NCBI GenBank assembly: GCA_045636025.1
Contig: JAZTWP010000071.1
Coordinates: 1-53,533 of the forward strand
DNA from: UBA1081 sp045636025
GTDB taxonomy: Bacteria > Bacillota > Clostridia > Oscillospirales > Acutalibacteraceae
Direction: 5' to 3'
DNA: 53,533 nt
Below, in pieces: positions 25,644 to 33,458 of the stretch. Position 1 is the first letter of the stretch, and every line of letters begins with the position of its first letter. The notes under the pieces were generated by a model, which was not told the DNA's origin, did no database searches, and saw only the letters and a list, made by a program, of their open reading frames with translations. The position numbers were made by a program, and so were the translations under genes.

Positions 25644-27428
25644 TTGGCAATTACTCTTTATCCCCATAAAACAAGAGTTATAACATTCTATGACCACAAT
25701 GACAGTTGTGTGCCTGAATGTCTTAACGCTGCAAACGAAGAGAAAATAGTTTTCACACCCGAATACCCTCTTCCCTTTGCAAAGAAGGATATCACTGCAA
25801 TCAGAAACTACGGTGATGTTTACTGGCTTGCAAGTGACAAGGGTCTTGCACGTTACTGCTCAAGTGAAAAGGAATACTACGACAAAGTTATGTACTTCTC
25901 AGCAGACAGAGATATGAAAGATAACAAGATTCTTGCTCTCTGCGGCGGTGAAGATGAAATTTGGGTAAAGACAGAAACCTGTGTTTCTCACATTGAACTT
26001 AAAATGATGTCAATGGAAGAGAAAGCAGATATGCTTCTTGAAGAAACACTTACAATTGTTGAAAGACTCGGTATGGTAAGCCAGAGAAGACTTGACGAAG
26101 GCTGGAACAAAGCATCAGCTCAGCCCTACGCATGTTCAGACAACGACGGCGGTTTCACAGCTATGTATGTTATGGGTCTTCTTTTCAAATATGCTGTTCT
26201 CAAGAGAGAAAAGGGTGCTGACCACGAAGAAACAAAGAAGATAAGAGAACACGCAATCCGTTCACTTGAGGCTTGTCTTCTTCTCATGTTCATTGCAGGA
26301 CGTGGCAACGGCTTTGTTGCAAGAACTTATGTCACAACTGCAGACCCCACTCCTGATGACGGTCTTTTCTTCAGAAAGCAGAACGGTGTTGCAACTGTTG
26401 TTGAAACATCATGTGCAAAAGAAAGAGGCTATGTGGGAATGACATGCGATGCATCTGCTCCCATTCCCGAAAGACTTTCAAAGCTCTACAAGAATGCAGG
26501 CTTTACAGATGACGACATCATCTACAAGGGCGACACAAGCAGTGACGAAACAACTCTTCACCTTATGTGCTATTACTTCGCTCACGAAATCCTCGGCGAC
26601 GAAGATAAAGAACTTGACGACCTTATAAAGACAGCTGTTACAAATCTGATGACACACATCATTGAAAACGGTTATGAACTTCACGATTTCCACGGCGGTC
26701 CCACAAGCTGGGCAAAGTGGAGCAAGAGCTACTTCACAGGCGGTATCGGCTGGTGTGACGCTCCCCTTAATGCTAACGAAATGCTTATGTATCTCAAGCT
26801 TGCACAGAAGGTCTGCGGTGCAAACGAACTCTGGGAAAGCGAATACAAGAGACTTATTTCAGAGGGCTATGCAGATCTCGGACCTCTTCATTACGACAGA
26901 GCTTTCGCAGCAAGCATCCCCGCAGGCTGTGATATTGATGAAGATATCATGTACGGCGACCATATGCTTTCAAATATGACATTCTTCGGTCTTTCAATGT
27001 TTGAAACAGATGAAGAACTCCGTGAACTTTATCACAAGAGCTGGCTCAACTGGAGAGAAACATCAGTTGACCGTGAACATCACCCCATCTATGATATTCC
27101 TTATATGGTTGCTCGTCCCGAGCGTCCTCTTGATGAAGAAAAAATCAAGATGTGGTTCTACAGAAACAACTCAAGTATGATGGCTTCATCAGTAAGTATT
27201 GAAAGCCGTCGTGATGTTGCCGCAAAGGAATTCTTCGCAGGCTACAAGCAGACATCATATCTTCTTCCTCAGGATGAAAGAGCACTTTCAAAATATGACC
27301 GTGACTCACTTCATCTTGTAAATGAAGAATCAGGCGGTAAATTCACAATCGAAACCTGCAAAGCATTCACAACACCTTACTGGATGGGTAGATATTTCGG
27401 CATAATCGAAGAGGGAGGTAACAAATAA
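25644..27428 (+). CDS. Uncharacterised protein, probable helical-barrel domain with KGDTSSDE motif
   Basis: The product has 594 residues with no signal peptide. I recognise no family securely. The first 115 residues are beta-rich and contain ITAIRNYGDVYWLASDKGLARY, which reads like blades of a sensor-type beta-propeller. The rest is helix-rich, and conserved-looking signatures are GKGDTSSDE-like YKGDTSSDETTLH, HDFHGGPTSWAKWSKSYF, and YDIPYMVARPERPLDEEKI. These remind me of (alpha/alpha) barrel proteins found with propeller domains in Bacteroidetes; a carbohydrate-related role is plausible. I prefer TTG at 25644 as start because AAGTGAGG (25627-25634) is spaced correctly for it and too close to the ATG at 25635. 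Its stop overlaps the next ATG by one base. Confidence 0.72.
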   Translation: MAITLYPHKTRVITFYDHNDSCVPECLNAANEEKIVFTPEYPLPFAKKDITAIRNYGDVYWLASDKGLARYCSSEKEYYDKVMYFSADRDMKDNKILALCGGEDEIWVKTETCVSHIELKMMSMEEKADMLLEETLTIVERLGMVSQRRLDEGWNKASAQPYACSDNDGGFTAMYVMGLLFKYAVLKREKGADHEETKKIREHAIRSLEACLLLMFIAGRGNGFVARTYVTTADPTPDDGLFFRKQNGVATVVETSCAKERGYVGMTCDASAPIPERLSKLYKNAGFTDDDIIYKGDTSSDETTLHLMCYYFAHEILGDEDKELDDLIKTAVTNLMTHIIENGYELHDFHGGPTSWAKWSKSYFTGGIGWCDAPLNANEMLMYLKLAQKVCGANELWESEYKRLISEGYADLGPLHYDRAFAASIPAGCDIDEDIMYGDHMLSNMTFFGLSMFETDEELRELYHKSWLNWRETSVDREHHPIYDIPYMVARPERPLDEEKIKMWFYRNNSSMMASSVSIESRRDVAAKEFFAGYKQTSYLLPQDERALSKYDRDSLHLVNEESGGKFTIETCKAFTTPYWMGRYFGIIEEGGNK

Positions 27429-28270
27429 TGCTTCACAATCTTATTATAATTCCCGATTGTCTTAACGAGCTTTCAGACGAAAGCTTCGCAAGATATATGC
27501 TTTACTCACAGGCTGATGCTGTAAAGGCAGGCAAGGATGCTTATCTTGCAGCATTCGCATCATCATACAATGCAGAACTTCCCCGACTTCTCAGAGCCGG
27601 CAGAGTAAAAATCTGCGTTTTCAGCCCCGACACACAGGTTGTTCCCGAAGGCGCATTCTATATGCTGGGCGACAAGCTCGTTGACAGAATTCTCGGCTAC
27701 AAGCCCGCTGCAAATGAAGAACTCGGTTCAATGGAGGATATGATAGGCAGACTCGGTGAATCACTCGTTGACTTCCCCGTTATCAAGCCTGAAAACGAAA
27801 AAGTTTCTCTCATCAGAGAGGAAGAAAAAGTTCTTCTTGACGCTGAAATGTACGACACCGCAGCAGCTCTTCTCTGCGGAAAAACTGCAAACACAGAAAC
27901 TTTCAAGGGTGAATGGCTCAACATTATTTCTGACGGTGTTATCGGTGATGACGTTGCAAAACTTCTTGACGATGCAAAAATATCACTCGGCAAGGATATC
28001 AATGATATCTTCCGTCTTGGCAGTGACAATATCGAAATTACAGCACTCAAGATGTGTGAAGACGGCTCAGGGGACGTTGTTATCAGAGTCAACGAAACAA
28101 AGGGTCTTAGTGAAGTGCACTCATTCATTATGAGTGATATCTTTGAAATGGGCTTCCGTTTTGATATTGATGCTTACGAAACAAAGACTTTCAGAGTGAA
28201 TGCTGACGGTATGGTCAGAGAAACAAACTTTGCAGAAGGAATCATTCCTTTCAATGAGTTTGAGTGGTAA
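27428..28270 (+). CDS. Uncharacterised protein ending in a GH38-C-terminus-like beta domain
   Basis: The product has 280 residues and is cytoplasmic. Its ATG shares a base with the upstream stop (TAATG), so the pair is translationally coupled. The first 90 residues (LIIIPDCLNELSDESFARYM...RVKICVFSPD) and the middle helical part match nothing I know. The last 75 residues read like the C-terminal all-beta domain of GH38 alpha-mannosidases: ITALKMCEDGSGDVVIRVNE, then SDIFEMGF and IDAYETKTFRV, comparable to the family's VKKAEDG..L..R..E, NLLE and PYEIKTFR. The catalytic mannosidase domain itself is absent. It may be a glycan-enzyme accessory or a remnant; its partner is presumably the 25644 protein. 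Confidence 0.7.
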   Translation: MLHNLIIIPDCLNELSDESFARYMLYSQADAVKAGKDAYLAAFASSYNAELPRLLRAGRVKICVFSPDTQVVPEGAFYMLGDKLVDRILGYKPAANEELGSMEDMIGRLGESLVDFPVIKPENEKVSLIREEEKVLLDAEMYDTAAALLCGKTANTETFKGEWLNIISDGVIGDDVAKLLDDAKISLGKDINDIFRLGSDNIEITALKMCEDGSGDVVIRVNETKGLSEVHSFIMSDIFEMGFRFDIDAYETKTFRVNADGMVRETNFAEGIIPFNEFEW

Positions 28271-28371
28271 AAAATCAACGAATAATTACCAAATGTGGAA
28301 CTATTTTCAATATTCATATTTTGTTAATAGTCTATACACAGAAAAGACAATAATTCTTGCAGAAAATTCTT

Positions 28372-28377
28372 TATAAT
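28372..28377 (+). promoter_or_regulatory. Possible -10 box of the microprotein gene
   Basis: A perfect TATAAT lies 33 bases before the start codon at 28411. I see no convincing -35 box at 16-18 bases upstream, so the promoter is weakly supported or needs an activator. Confidence 0.4.
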
Positions 28378-28410
28378 AAATTAAACGAAATGTGAACGGA
28401 GGGAAAACAG

Positions 28411-28515
28411 ATGGCAGCAGTTATGGCAAACCTTAAGGCAGCAGTAGAATTCATCAAGAATTTCTTCGCTATGGTTATGAACTTCTTCGCAAGTCTCGGC
28501 GATGTTACTCTTTAA
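28411..28515 (+). CDS. 34-residue amphipathic/hydrophobic microprotein
   Basis: This small frame begins with ATG at 28411 and is led by a strong ribosome site (GGAGGG at about 28398-28403, spacing 7). It encodes 34 residues starting MAAVMANLKAAVEF, continuing IKNFFAMVMNFFASLG, and ending in DVTL. The peptide has only two lysines and is rich in Ala, Met and Phe, with the charged residues K9, E13, K16 falling on one face of a helix. A strong terminator begins 28 bases after the stop, so it forms its own transcription unit or ends the operon from 25644. Size and helix type recall phenol-soluble modulins, small membrane regulators or toxin peptides. No function can be assigned. Codon choice matches the neighbouring genes. 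Confidence 0.75.
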   Translation: MAAVMANLKAAVEFIKNFFAMVMNFFASLGDVTL

Positions 28516-28542
28516 TGCCGTTCTGATTTTTGAAGACAGATG

Positions 28543-28572
28543 AAAAAGCAGCTCGAAAGAGCTGCTTTTTTT
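28543..28572 (+). terminator. Strong terminator after the microprotein gene
   Basis: Arms AAAAAGCAGCTC (28543-28554) and GAGCTGCTTTTT (28559-28570) with a GAAA tetraloop, continuing into T to 28572. A stretch of about 120 bases without any visible feature follows before the next promoter. Confidence 0.95.
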
Positions 28573-28696
28573 GCGTTTAAGGGGAGTGTTGCCGTGTGTT
28601 TTTTGTGTTTGATAAGATTTTGATATCTGAACCGGATTTTAATTCCGAAAAAGCTTGAATTTCTGCTTTGTAAAGCCATTTATTTTGTATTTTCTG

Positions 28697-28725
28697 TTTA
28701 CAATTGCTTTTATTTATATTATAAT
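28697..28725 (+). promoter_or_regulatory. Promoter of the miaB-mutS-mutL block
   Basis: TTTACA (28697-28702), exactly 17 bases, TATAAT (28720-28725). A leader of about 36 bases leads to GTGGAGGT and the TTG start of miaB. Confidence 0.85.
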
Positions 28726-28766
28726 ATATGAGTTAAAATATAAATTTTTATTGTGGAGGTTTCTGT

Positions 28767-30191
28767 TTGGAAAACAGAGATATAAATAAAGTGTTTGTGC
28801 CGCCTGCCGAACTTCAGCGGCAGGGGAAATATATAAGTCTTGTGAACACCGTTCTTCTTTCACGTTACGGTGATTCTCCCAAAGCGTATGTGCATACTTA
28901 CGGTTGTCAGGGCAATGTTGCTGACAGCGAAAGAATAAAAGGACAACTTCGTGAAATGGGTTACGGTTTCACCGATACGCCCGATGATGCAGACCTCGTT
29001 CTTTTTAACACCTGTGCAATCCGTGAACACGCAGAAGACAGAGTCTTCGGTAATGTGGGGGCGCTCAAGCCCATCAAAATGCAGCGCAAGAATATGATTA
29101 TTGCTCTCTGCGGATGTATGATGCAGCAGCAGCACGTTTCAGAGCGTATAAAGAAGAGCTATCCTTACGTGAATCTCGTTTTCGGTACTTTTGCAGTTCA
29201 TAAACTTCCCGAAATGCTTTACACTGTACTTTCAAGGGGAAAGAGAGTTTTTGAAACAGAGGAATGCGAAGGCAATATTGCCGAGGGGCTTCCCACAGAG
29301 CGTGACAGAGGCGCAAAGGCATGGCTTCCCATTATGTACGGCTGTAACAACTTCTGTTCATACTGCATCGTTCCTTATGTGAGAGGAAGAGAGAGAAGCA
29401 GAATGCCTGAGGACATTATCAGCGAGGCAAAAGAGCTTATCGCAAACGGCGCAAAGGATATTACACTTCTCGGTCAGAATGTAAACTCATACGGTAAGTA
29501 TCCTGATTGCGGAATGAACTTTGCACAGCTTATCCGTGAGATAAACGCACTTGAGGGTGACTTCATAATCCGTTTTATGACTTCACACCCCAAAGATTGT
29601 ACTTATGAACTTCTTGATGCAATGGCTGAATGCGAAAAGGTTGCACATCATCTGCATCTTCCCGTGCAGTCAGGCAGCAACAGAGTGCTGAAAGAAATGA
29701 ACAGACGTTATACCCGTGAGCAGTATCTTGATCTTATCAGATATGCAAAGGAAAAAATGCCTGATCTTTCAATCACAAGTGACATAATCGTAGGCTTCCC
29801 CGGGGAAACTTATGAAGAACTTCAGGAGACAATAAGTCTTATAAGAGAAGTTGAATACACTTCACTTTTTACATTTATCTACTCAAAGCGTGTGGGCACA
29901 AAGGCGGCAGAAATGGATGACCCCGTAACATACGCAGAAAAGTCAAAATGGTTCAGAGAGCTTTGCGATGCTCAGGAAGAGATTGCAGGAAAGAGAACCG
30001 CTTCAATGGTAGGTAAAGTCTACAGAGTGCTTGTGGAACCGAACGAAAGAGAAGGTTACCTCACAGGCAGAACAGGCGGAAACATTTCCATTGAATTTGA
30101 GGGAACGGCAGGCCTTATCGGTCAGTTCGCAGATATAGTAGTAACAGAAGCCAAAACCTGGATTCTGTACGGAAAAATTCATAATGCATAA
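28767..30191 (+). CDS. miaB: tRNA-2-methylthio-N6-dimethylallyladenosine synthase
   Basis: This radical-SAM methylthiotransferase (474 residues) adds a methylthio group to i6A37 of tRNAs, after MiaA has made i6A. The N-terminal domain binds an auxiliary 4Fe-4S cluster through C47 (YGCQGN), C83 (NTCAIRE) and C117 (CGCMMQ). The radical-SAM triad is C193, C197 and C200 (YGCNNFCSYCIVPY). A C-terminal TRAM domain follows (ERTASMVGKVYRVLVE-type region). The start is TTG, because GTGGAGGT sits 7 bases upstream. The final codons lie in an AT-rich repeat that continues into the intergenic region. MiaA is encoded in the same block at 36990, so both steps of ms2i6A are present. Confidence 0.96.
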   Translation: MENRDINKVFVPPAELQRQGKYISLVNTVLLSRYGDSPKAYVHTYGCQGNVADSERIKGQLREMGYGFTDTPDDADLVLFNTCAIREHAEDRVFGNVGALKPIKMQRKNMIIALCGCMMQQQHVSERIKKSYPYVNLVFGTFAVHKLPEMLYTVLSRGKRVFETEECEGNIAEGLPTERDRGAKAWLPIMYGCNNFCSYCIVPYVRGRERSRMPEDIISEAKELIANGAKDITLLGQNVNSYGKYPDCGMNFAQLIREINALEGDFIIRFMTSHPKDCTYELLDAMAECEKVAHHLHLPVQSGSNRVLKEMNRRYTREQYLDLIRYAKEKMPDLSITSDIIVGFPGETYEELQETISLIREVEYTSLFTFIYSKRVGTKAAEMDDPVTYAEKSKWFRELCDAQEEIAGKRTASMVGKVYRVLVEPNEREGYLTGRTGGNISIEFEGTAGLIGQFADIVVTEAKTWILYGKIHNA

Positions 30192-30257
30192 TTCACAATG
30201 CACAATGAATTGATAAATTAAAATAATATAAAATTTGCATTATGCAATAAAAAGGAG
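30178..30257 (+). repeat. AT-rich repeat relic downstream of miaB
   Basis: The bases contain CATAATGCATAATTCACAAT and further GCATT/AATGC elements, including a TTGCATTATGCAA hairpin. The same CATTGTGCATT and ATGCATTAT words recur before the transketolase gene (44947-44966). It reads as a decayed palindromic intergenic element and supplies the last codons of miaB. Confidence 0.5.
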
Positions 30258-30266
30258 TAAAACAAA

Positions 30267-30674
30267 ATGACAGTAATTGAAGCAGCAAGAGAACTCGGCA
30301 AGGCAATTCAGGCAGACGAGAGATATCTTAACCTTAAGGCAGCAAAAGAAGCAAACGATAAAGACGATGCACTCAATGCACTTATCGGCAAACTCAACCT
30401 TATCCAGATGTCTTATCAGGTAGAAGCTGAAGGCGAAGCTAACGAAGAAAAGATGAATCAGTACGATAAGGAATTCCGTGAAGTATACACAGAAGTTATG
30501 CTTAACGAAAATATGAAGAAATACGAAGAAGCAAGACAGGATGTTGACGATATGATGAACTACGTTATGCAGCTTCTTTCAATGGTTGTTAACGGTGAAG
30601 ATCCTGCAACTTGTGATCCCGCAGCACAGGCAAGCTGCTCAGGTTCATGCTCAACTTGCGGCGGATGCGGCTAA
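30267..30674 (+). CDS. YlbF/YmcA (RicF/RicA) family protein with cysteine-rich tail
   Basis: A small helical cytoplasmic protein of 135 residues. The body (VIEAARELGKAIQADERYLNL and QYDKEFREVYTEVMLNENMK) matches the YlbF/YmcA family, DUF964. In Bacillus, RicA, RicF and RicT form a complex that binds 4Fe-4S clusters and affects RNase Y-dependent mRNA processing and development; ymcA lies next to miaB and mutS there too. The C-terminus carries a striking cluster of cysteines (CDPAAQASCSGSCSTCGGCG; six Cys in 20 residues), a likely metal or Fe-S site. AAAAAGGAG precedes the ATG. The function in Clostridia is not established, so I give no gene symbol. Confidence 0.85.
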   Translation: MTVIEAARELGKAIQADERYLNLKAAKEANDKDDALNALIGKLNLIQMSYQVEAEGEANEEKMNQYDKEFREVYTEVMLNENMKKYEEARQDVDDMMNYVMQLLSMVVNGEDPATCDPAAQASCSGSCSTCGGCG

Positions 30675-30675
30675 G

Positions 30676-30811
30676 GTCAGAACAAGTTCTGACAGTGATA
30701 TCCGTTCCCTCGGAACGGGTGATATATCCGCAAAGCGGATGTGAAATATTTACGTTGTAAATGTGATATATTTGCCTTGCGGCAAATGTTTCGGAAGGGG
30801 CGTTGCCCCTT
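30676..30811 (+). repeat. String of six stem-loops between the YlbF-family gene and mutS
   Basis: Consecutive inverted repeats with unrelated arms: GTCAGAAC/GTTCTGAC (30676-30693), CCGTTCC/GGAACGG (30702-30718), ATCCGC/GCGGAT (30726-30740), ATTTAC/GTAAAT (30748-30762), ATTTGCC/GGCAAAT (30770-30787) and AAGGGGC/GCCCCTT (30795-30811). The middle linkers are GTGATAT or GTGAAAT. No T-run follows, so it is not a normal terminator. It will be transcribed ahead of mutS. Same type as the string at 8391-8600. Confidence 0.88.
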
Positions 30812-30839
30812 ATCCTATTAAAAAGAAAGGAAGAACAGA

Positions 30840-33440
30840 ATGGCAGAATATACACCTATGATGCAGCAATATTTCAAAGTCAAGGAAAAATACCCTGACT
30901 CTATTCTGTTCTATCGTCTCGGTGACTTTTACGAAATGTTCTTTGACGATGCAAAAACTGCTTCAAGAGAGCTTGAACTTGTTCTCACCGGCAGAGATTG
31001 CGGTCAGCAGGAAAGAGCACCAATGTGCGGCATTCCTTTTCATGCTGCAGAGGGCTACATTGCAAAGCTTGTAAGCAAAGGCTACAAGGTGGCAATTGCC
31101 GAGCAGATGGAAGATCCCACCACGGCAAAGGGTATTGTCACCCGTGATGTTATAAGAGTTCACACACCCGGCACCATCATTGAAAGCAATATGCTTGATG
31201 AAGGCAAAAACAATTATCTCGGCTGTATCGTTGCAGATAAAAACAGATGCGGAGTCTGTTTTGCCGATATTTCAACAGGTGCTGTTCATACAGCAATGTT
31301 TGAAGGCAAAAACTGCGATGAGATGACTGTGAATGAACTTGCACGTTTTATGCCGTCAGAAATTCTTTACAACGGTTATCTCTCAAAGATGCCCCGCACA
31401 AGTGAATTCATATCAAAGCGAATGAATGTTGTTGCGGAAATGCTTTCAGATGCACAGACAGATTATGAATCCTGCAAAGCAGTTGTTGAAGAGCATTTTC
31501 TGAAGTCACTTTCAGACCTTCAGATTGCAGATAAGGAAATGGCTGTTTCCGCACTCGGCGCTGCAATGCGATATCTTTCTGATGTGCAGAAGCATTCACT
31601 TGCAAACGTCACGGAAATTGATGTTTTCAATAACGAGAAGTTTATGAATCTCGATGCGGCGGCAAGAATGAATCTTGAACTGTGTGAAACACAGCGCAGA
31701 AGAGAGAAAAAGGGTTCACTCCTCTGGGTGCTTGATAAAACAAAAACCCCGATGGGAAAAAGACTTATCCGCACCTGGATTGAACAGCCGCTTCTTAGTG
31801 TAACTTCAATCATTTCAAGACAGAATGCAGTCAGTGAACTTTTTGAAGATACTCAGAAGAGAGAAGATGTTATTGAACAGCTTTCAGGCGTAAGTGATAT
31901 TGAAAGAATTCTCACAAGAGTTGTTTACGGCACGGCAAATGCCAAGGAGCTTAAAGCTCTTTCTCAGACTATTTCAAAAATTCCCGCACTCAAAACTCTT
32001 CTTGCAGACAGCAGAAGCAAAATGCTCTCAGGTATTCATTCTCAGCTTGATACACTTGAAGATATCTGTGAACTTATTGATTCCGCAATCTGTGAAGATC
32101 CTCCCTTTACGGTAAGGGAAGGCAAAATGATCAGAGAGGGATTCAATGAAGAACTTGATTCTCTGCGTAAAATCGTTTCGGGCGGTAAAGAGTTCCTTTC
32201 TGAAATTGAAGAGCGTGAGCAGGCTGCAACGGGTATCAAAAAACTCAAAATCGGTTACAACAGAGTTTTCGGTTATTATATCGAAATTCTCAACTCCTAC
32301 AAGGAGCTTGTTCCCGATACATATATCAGAAAACAGACACTTGCAAACTGCGAAAGATATATTACTCCCGAACTTAAAGAGCTTGAGTCAAAAGTTCTCG
32401 GTGCTCAGGAGAGAATTGTAAATCTTGAGTATGAAATTTTTGTAAGTATAAGAAAAAAAGTGGGCGATGCTCAGGGAAGAATGAGAACAACTGCAGAAGC
32501 AGTTGCCGCACTTGATGTTCTCTGCTCCTTTGCAAAGGTTGCTGTTGAAAACGGCTACGAACGTCCCGAAGTTGACAATTCAGATATCCTTGATATCAGA
32601 GACGGCAGACATCCCGTGGTTGAAAAATTCCTTGAGGGTGCACCGTTTGTTCCTAACGACACTCAGCTTGATTGTCTTGACAACAGAACCGCAATTATCA
32701 CCGGTCCTAATATGGCAGGTAAATCAACATATATGAGGCAGGTTGCAATAATCGTTCTTATGGCTCAGACGGGTTCTTTTGTTCCTGCGAGAAGTGCGAG
32801 AATAGGTGTTGTTGATGCAATCTTCACAAGAGTCGGTGCTTCAGATGACCTTGCGGCAGGTCAGTCCACATTTATGCTTGAAATGAGTGAGGTTTCCTCC
32901 ATTCTCAGGAATGCAACACAGCGAAGCCTTATCATTCTTGACGAAATAGGAAGAGGTACTTCCACATACGACGGTATGAGCATTGCAAGAGCTGTGCTCG
33001 AATACGTTACAGACAAAAAGAAACTCGGCGCAAAAACTCTTTTTGCCACTCATTATCACGAACTCACGGAGCTTGAAGAAAAAATGAGCGGTGTCAGAAA
33101 TTACAACACTTCTGTCAAAAAGAGGGGTGACGAAATCACATTCCTGAGAAGAATCGTAAGGGGTGCGGCAGACGGCAGTTACGGTATTGAAGTTGCTCAG
33201 CTTGCAGGTATTCCCAAAACGGTTGTTTCAAGAGCAAGAGAAATTCTCACAGAGCTTGAAGAAAACGGAGTTGCACCTGTTATTCAGACAAAAGCTCCCG
33301 CTGCTCAGGAAAGTCAGCTTTCATTTGCATCAGGCATCAATGACGATGTTATTGATGAAATCAAAATGCTTGATGTCAACACGCTGACACCGATTGAAGC
33401 ACTCACAAAGCTTTATGAAATAAAAAATAAATTACAATAA
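30840..33440 (+). CDS. mutS: DNA mismatch repair protein MutS
   Basis: This ATPase of 866 residues recognises base mismatches and recruits MutL. The N-terminal mismatch-reading motif Phe-x-Glu lies in GDFYEMFFDDA. The connector and lever domains follow in normal order. The ATPase has Walker A TGPNMAGKST, Walker B region LIILDEIGRGTSTYDG and the conserved THYHELTELE. The C-terminus (PIEALTKLYEIKNKL) is typical and short. The length matches MutS1 rather than the MutS2 type. Start ATG 30840 follows AAAGGAAG. It is in a row with the lipoprotein gene and mutL, so all repair genes are probably on one transcript. Confidence 0.98.
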   Translation: MAEYTPMMQQYFKVKEKYPDSILFYRLGDFYEMFFDDAKTASRELELVLTGRDCGQQERAPMCGIPFHAAEGYIAKLVSKGYKVAIAEQMEDPTTAKGIVTRDVIRVHTPGTIIESNMLDEGKNNYLGCIVADKNRCGVCFADISTGAVHTAMFEGKNCDEMTVNELARFMPSEILYNGYLSKMPRTSEFISKRMNVVAEMLSDAQTDYESCKAVVEEHFLKSLSDLQIADKEMAVSALGAAMRYLSDVQKHSLANVTEIDVFNNEKFMNLDAAARMNLELCETQRRREKKGSLLWVLDKTKTPMGKRLIRTWIEQPLLSVTSIISRQNAVSELFEDTQKREDVIEQLSGVSDIERILTRVVYGTANAKELKALSQTISKIPALKTLLADSRSKMLSGIHSQLDTLEDICELIDSAICEDPPFTVREGKMIREGFNEELDSLRKIVSGGKEFLSEIEEREQAATGIKKLKIGYNRVFGYYIEILNSYKELVPDTYIRKQTLANCERYITPELKELESKVLGAQERIVNLEYEIFVSIRKKVGDAQGRMRTTAEAVAALDVLCSFAKVAVENGYERPEVDNSDILDIRDGRHPVVEKFLEGAPFVPNDTQLDCLDNRTAIITGPNMAGKSTYMRQVAIIVLMAQTGSFVPARSARIGVVDAIFTRVGASDDLAAGQSTFMLEMSEVSSILRNATQRSLIILDEIGRGTSTYDGMSIARAVLEYVTDKKKLGAKTLFATHYHELTELEEKMSGVRNYNTSVKKRGDEITFLRRIVRGAADGSYGIEVAQLAGIPKTVVSRAREILTELEENGVAPVIQTKAPAAQESQLSFASGINDDVIDEIKMLDVNTLTPIEALTKLYEIKNKLQ

Positions 33441-33458
33441 TTTTAAGGGTGATTTGTT

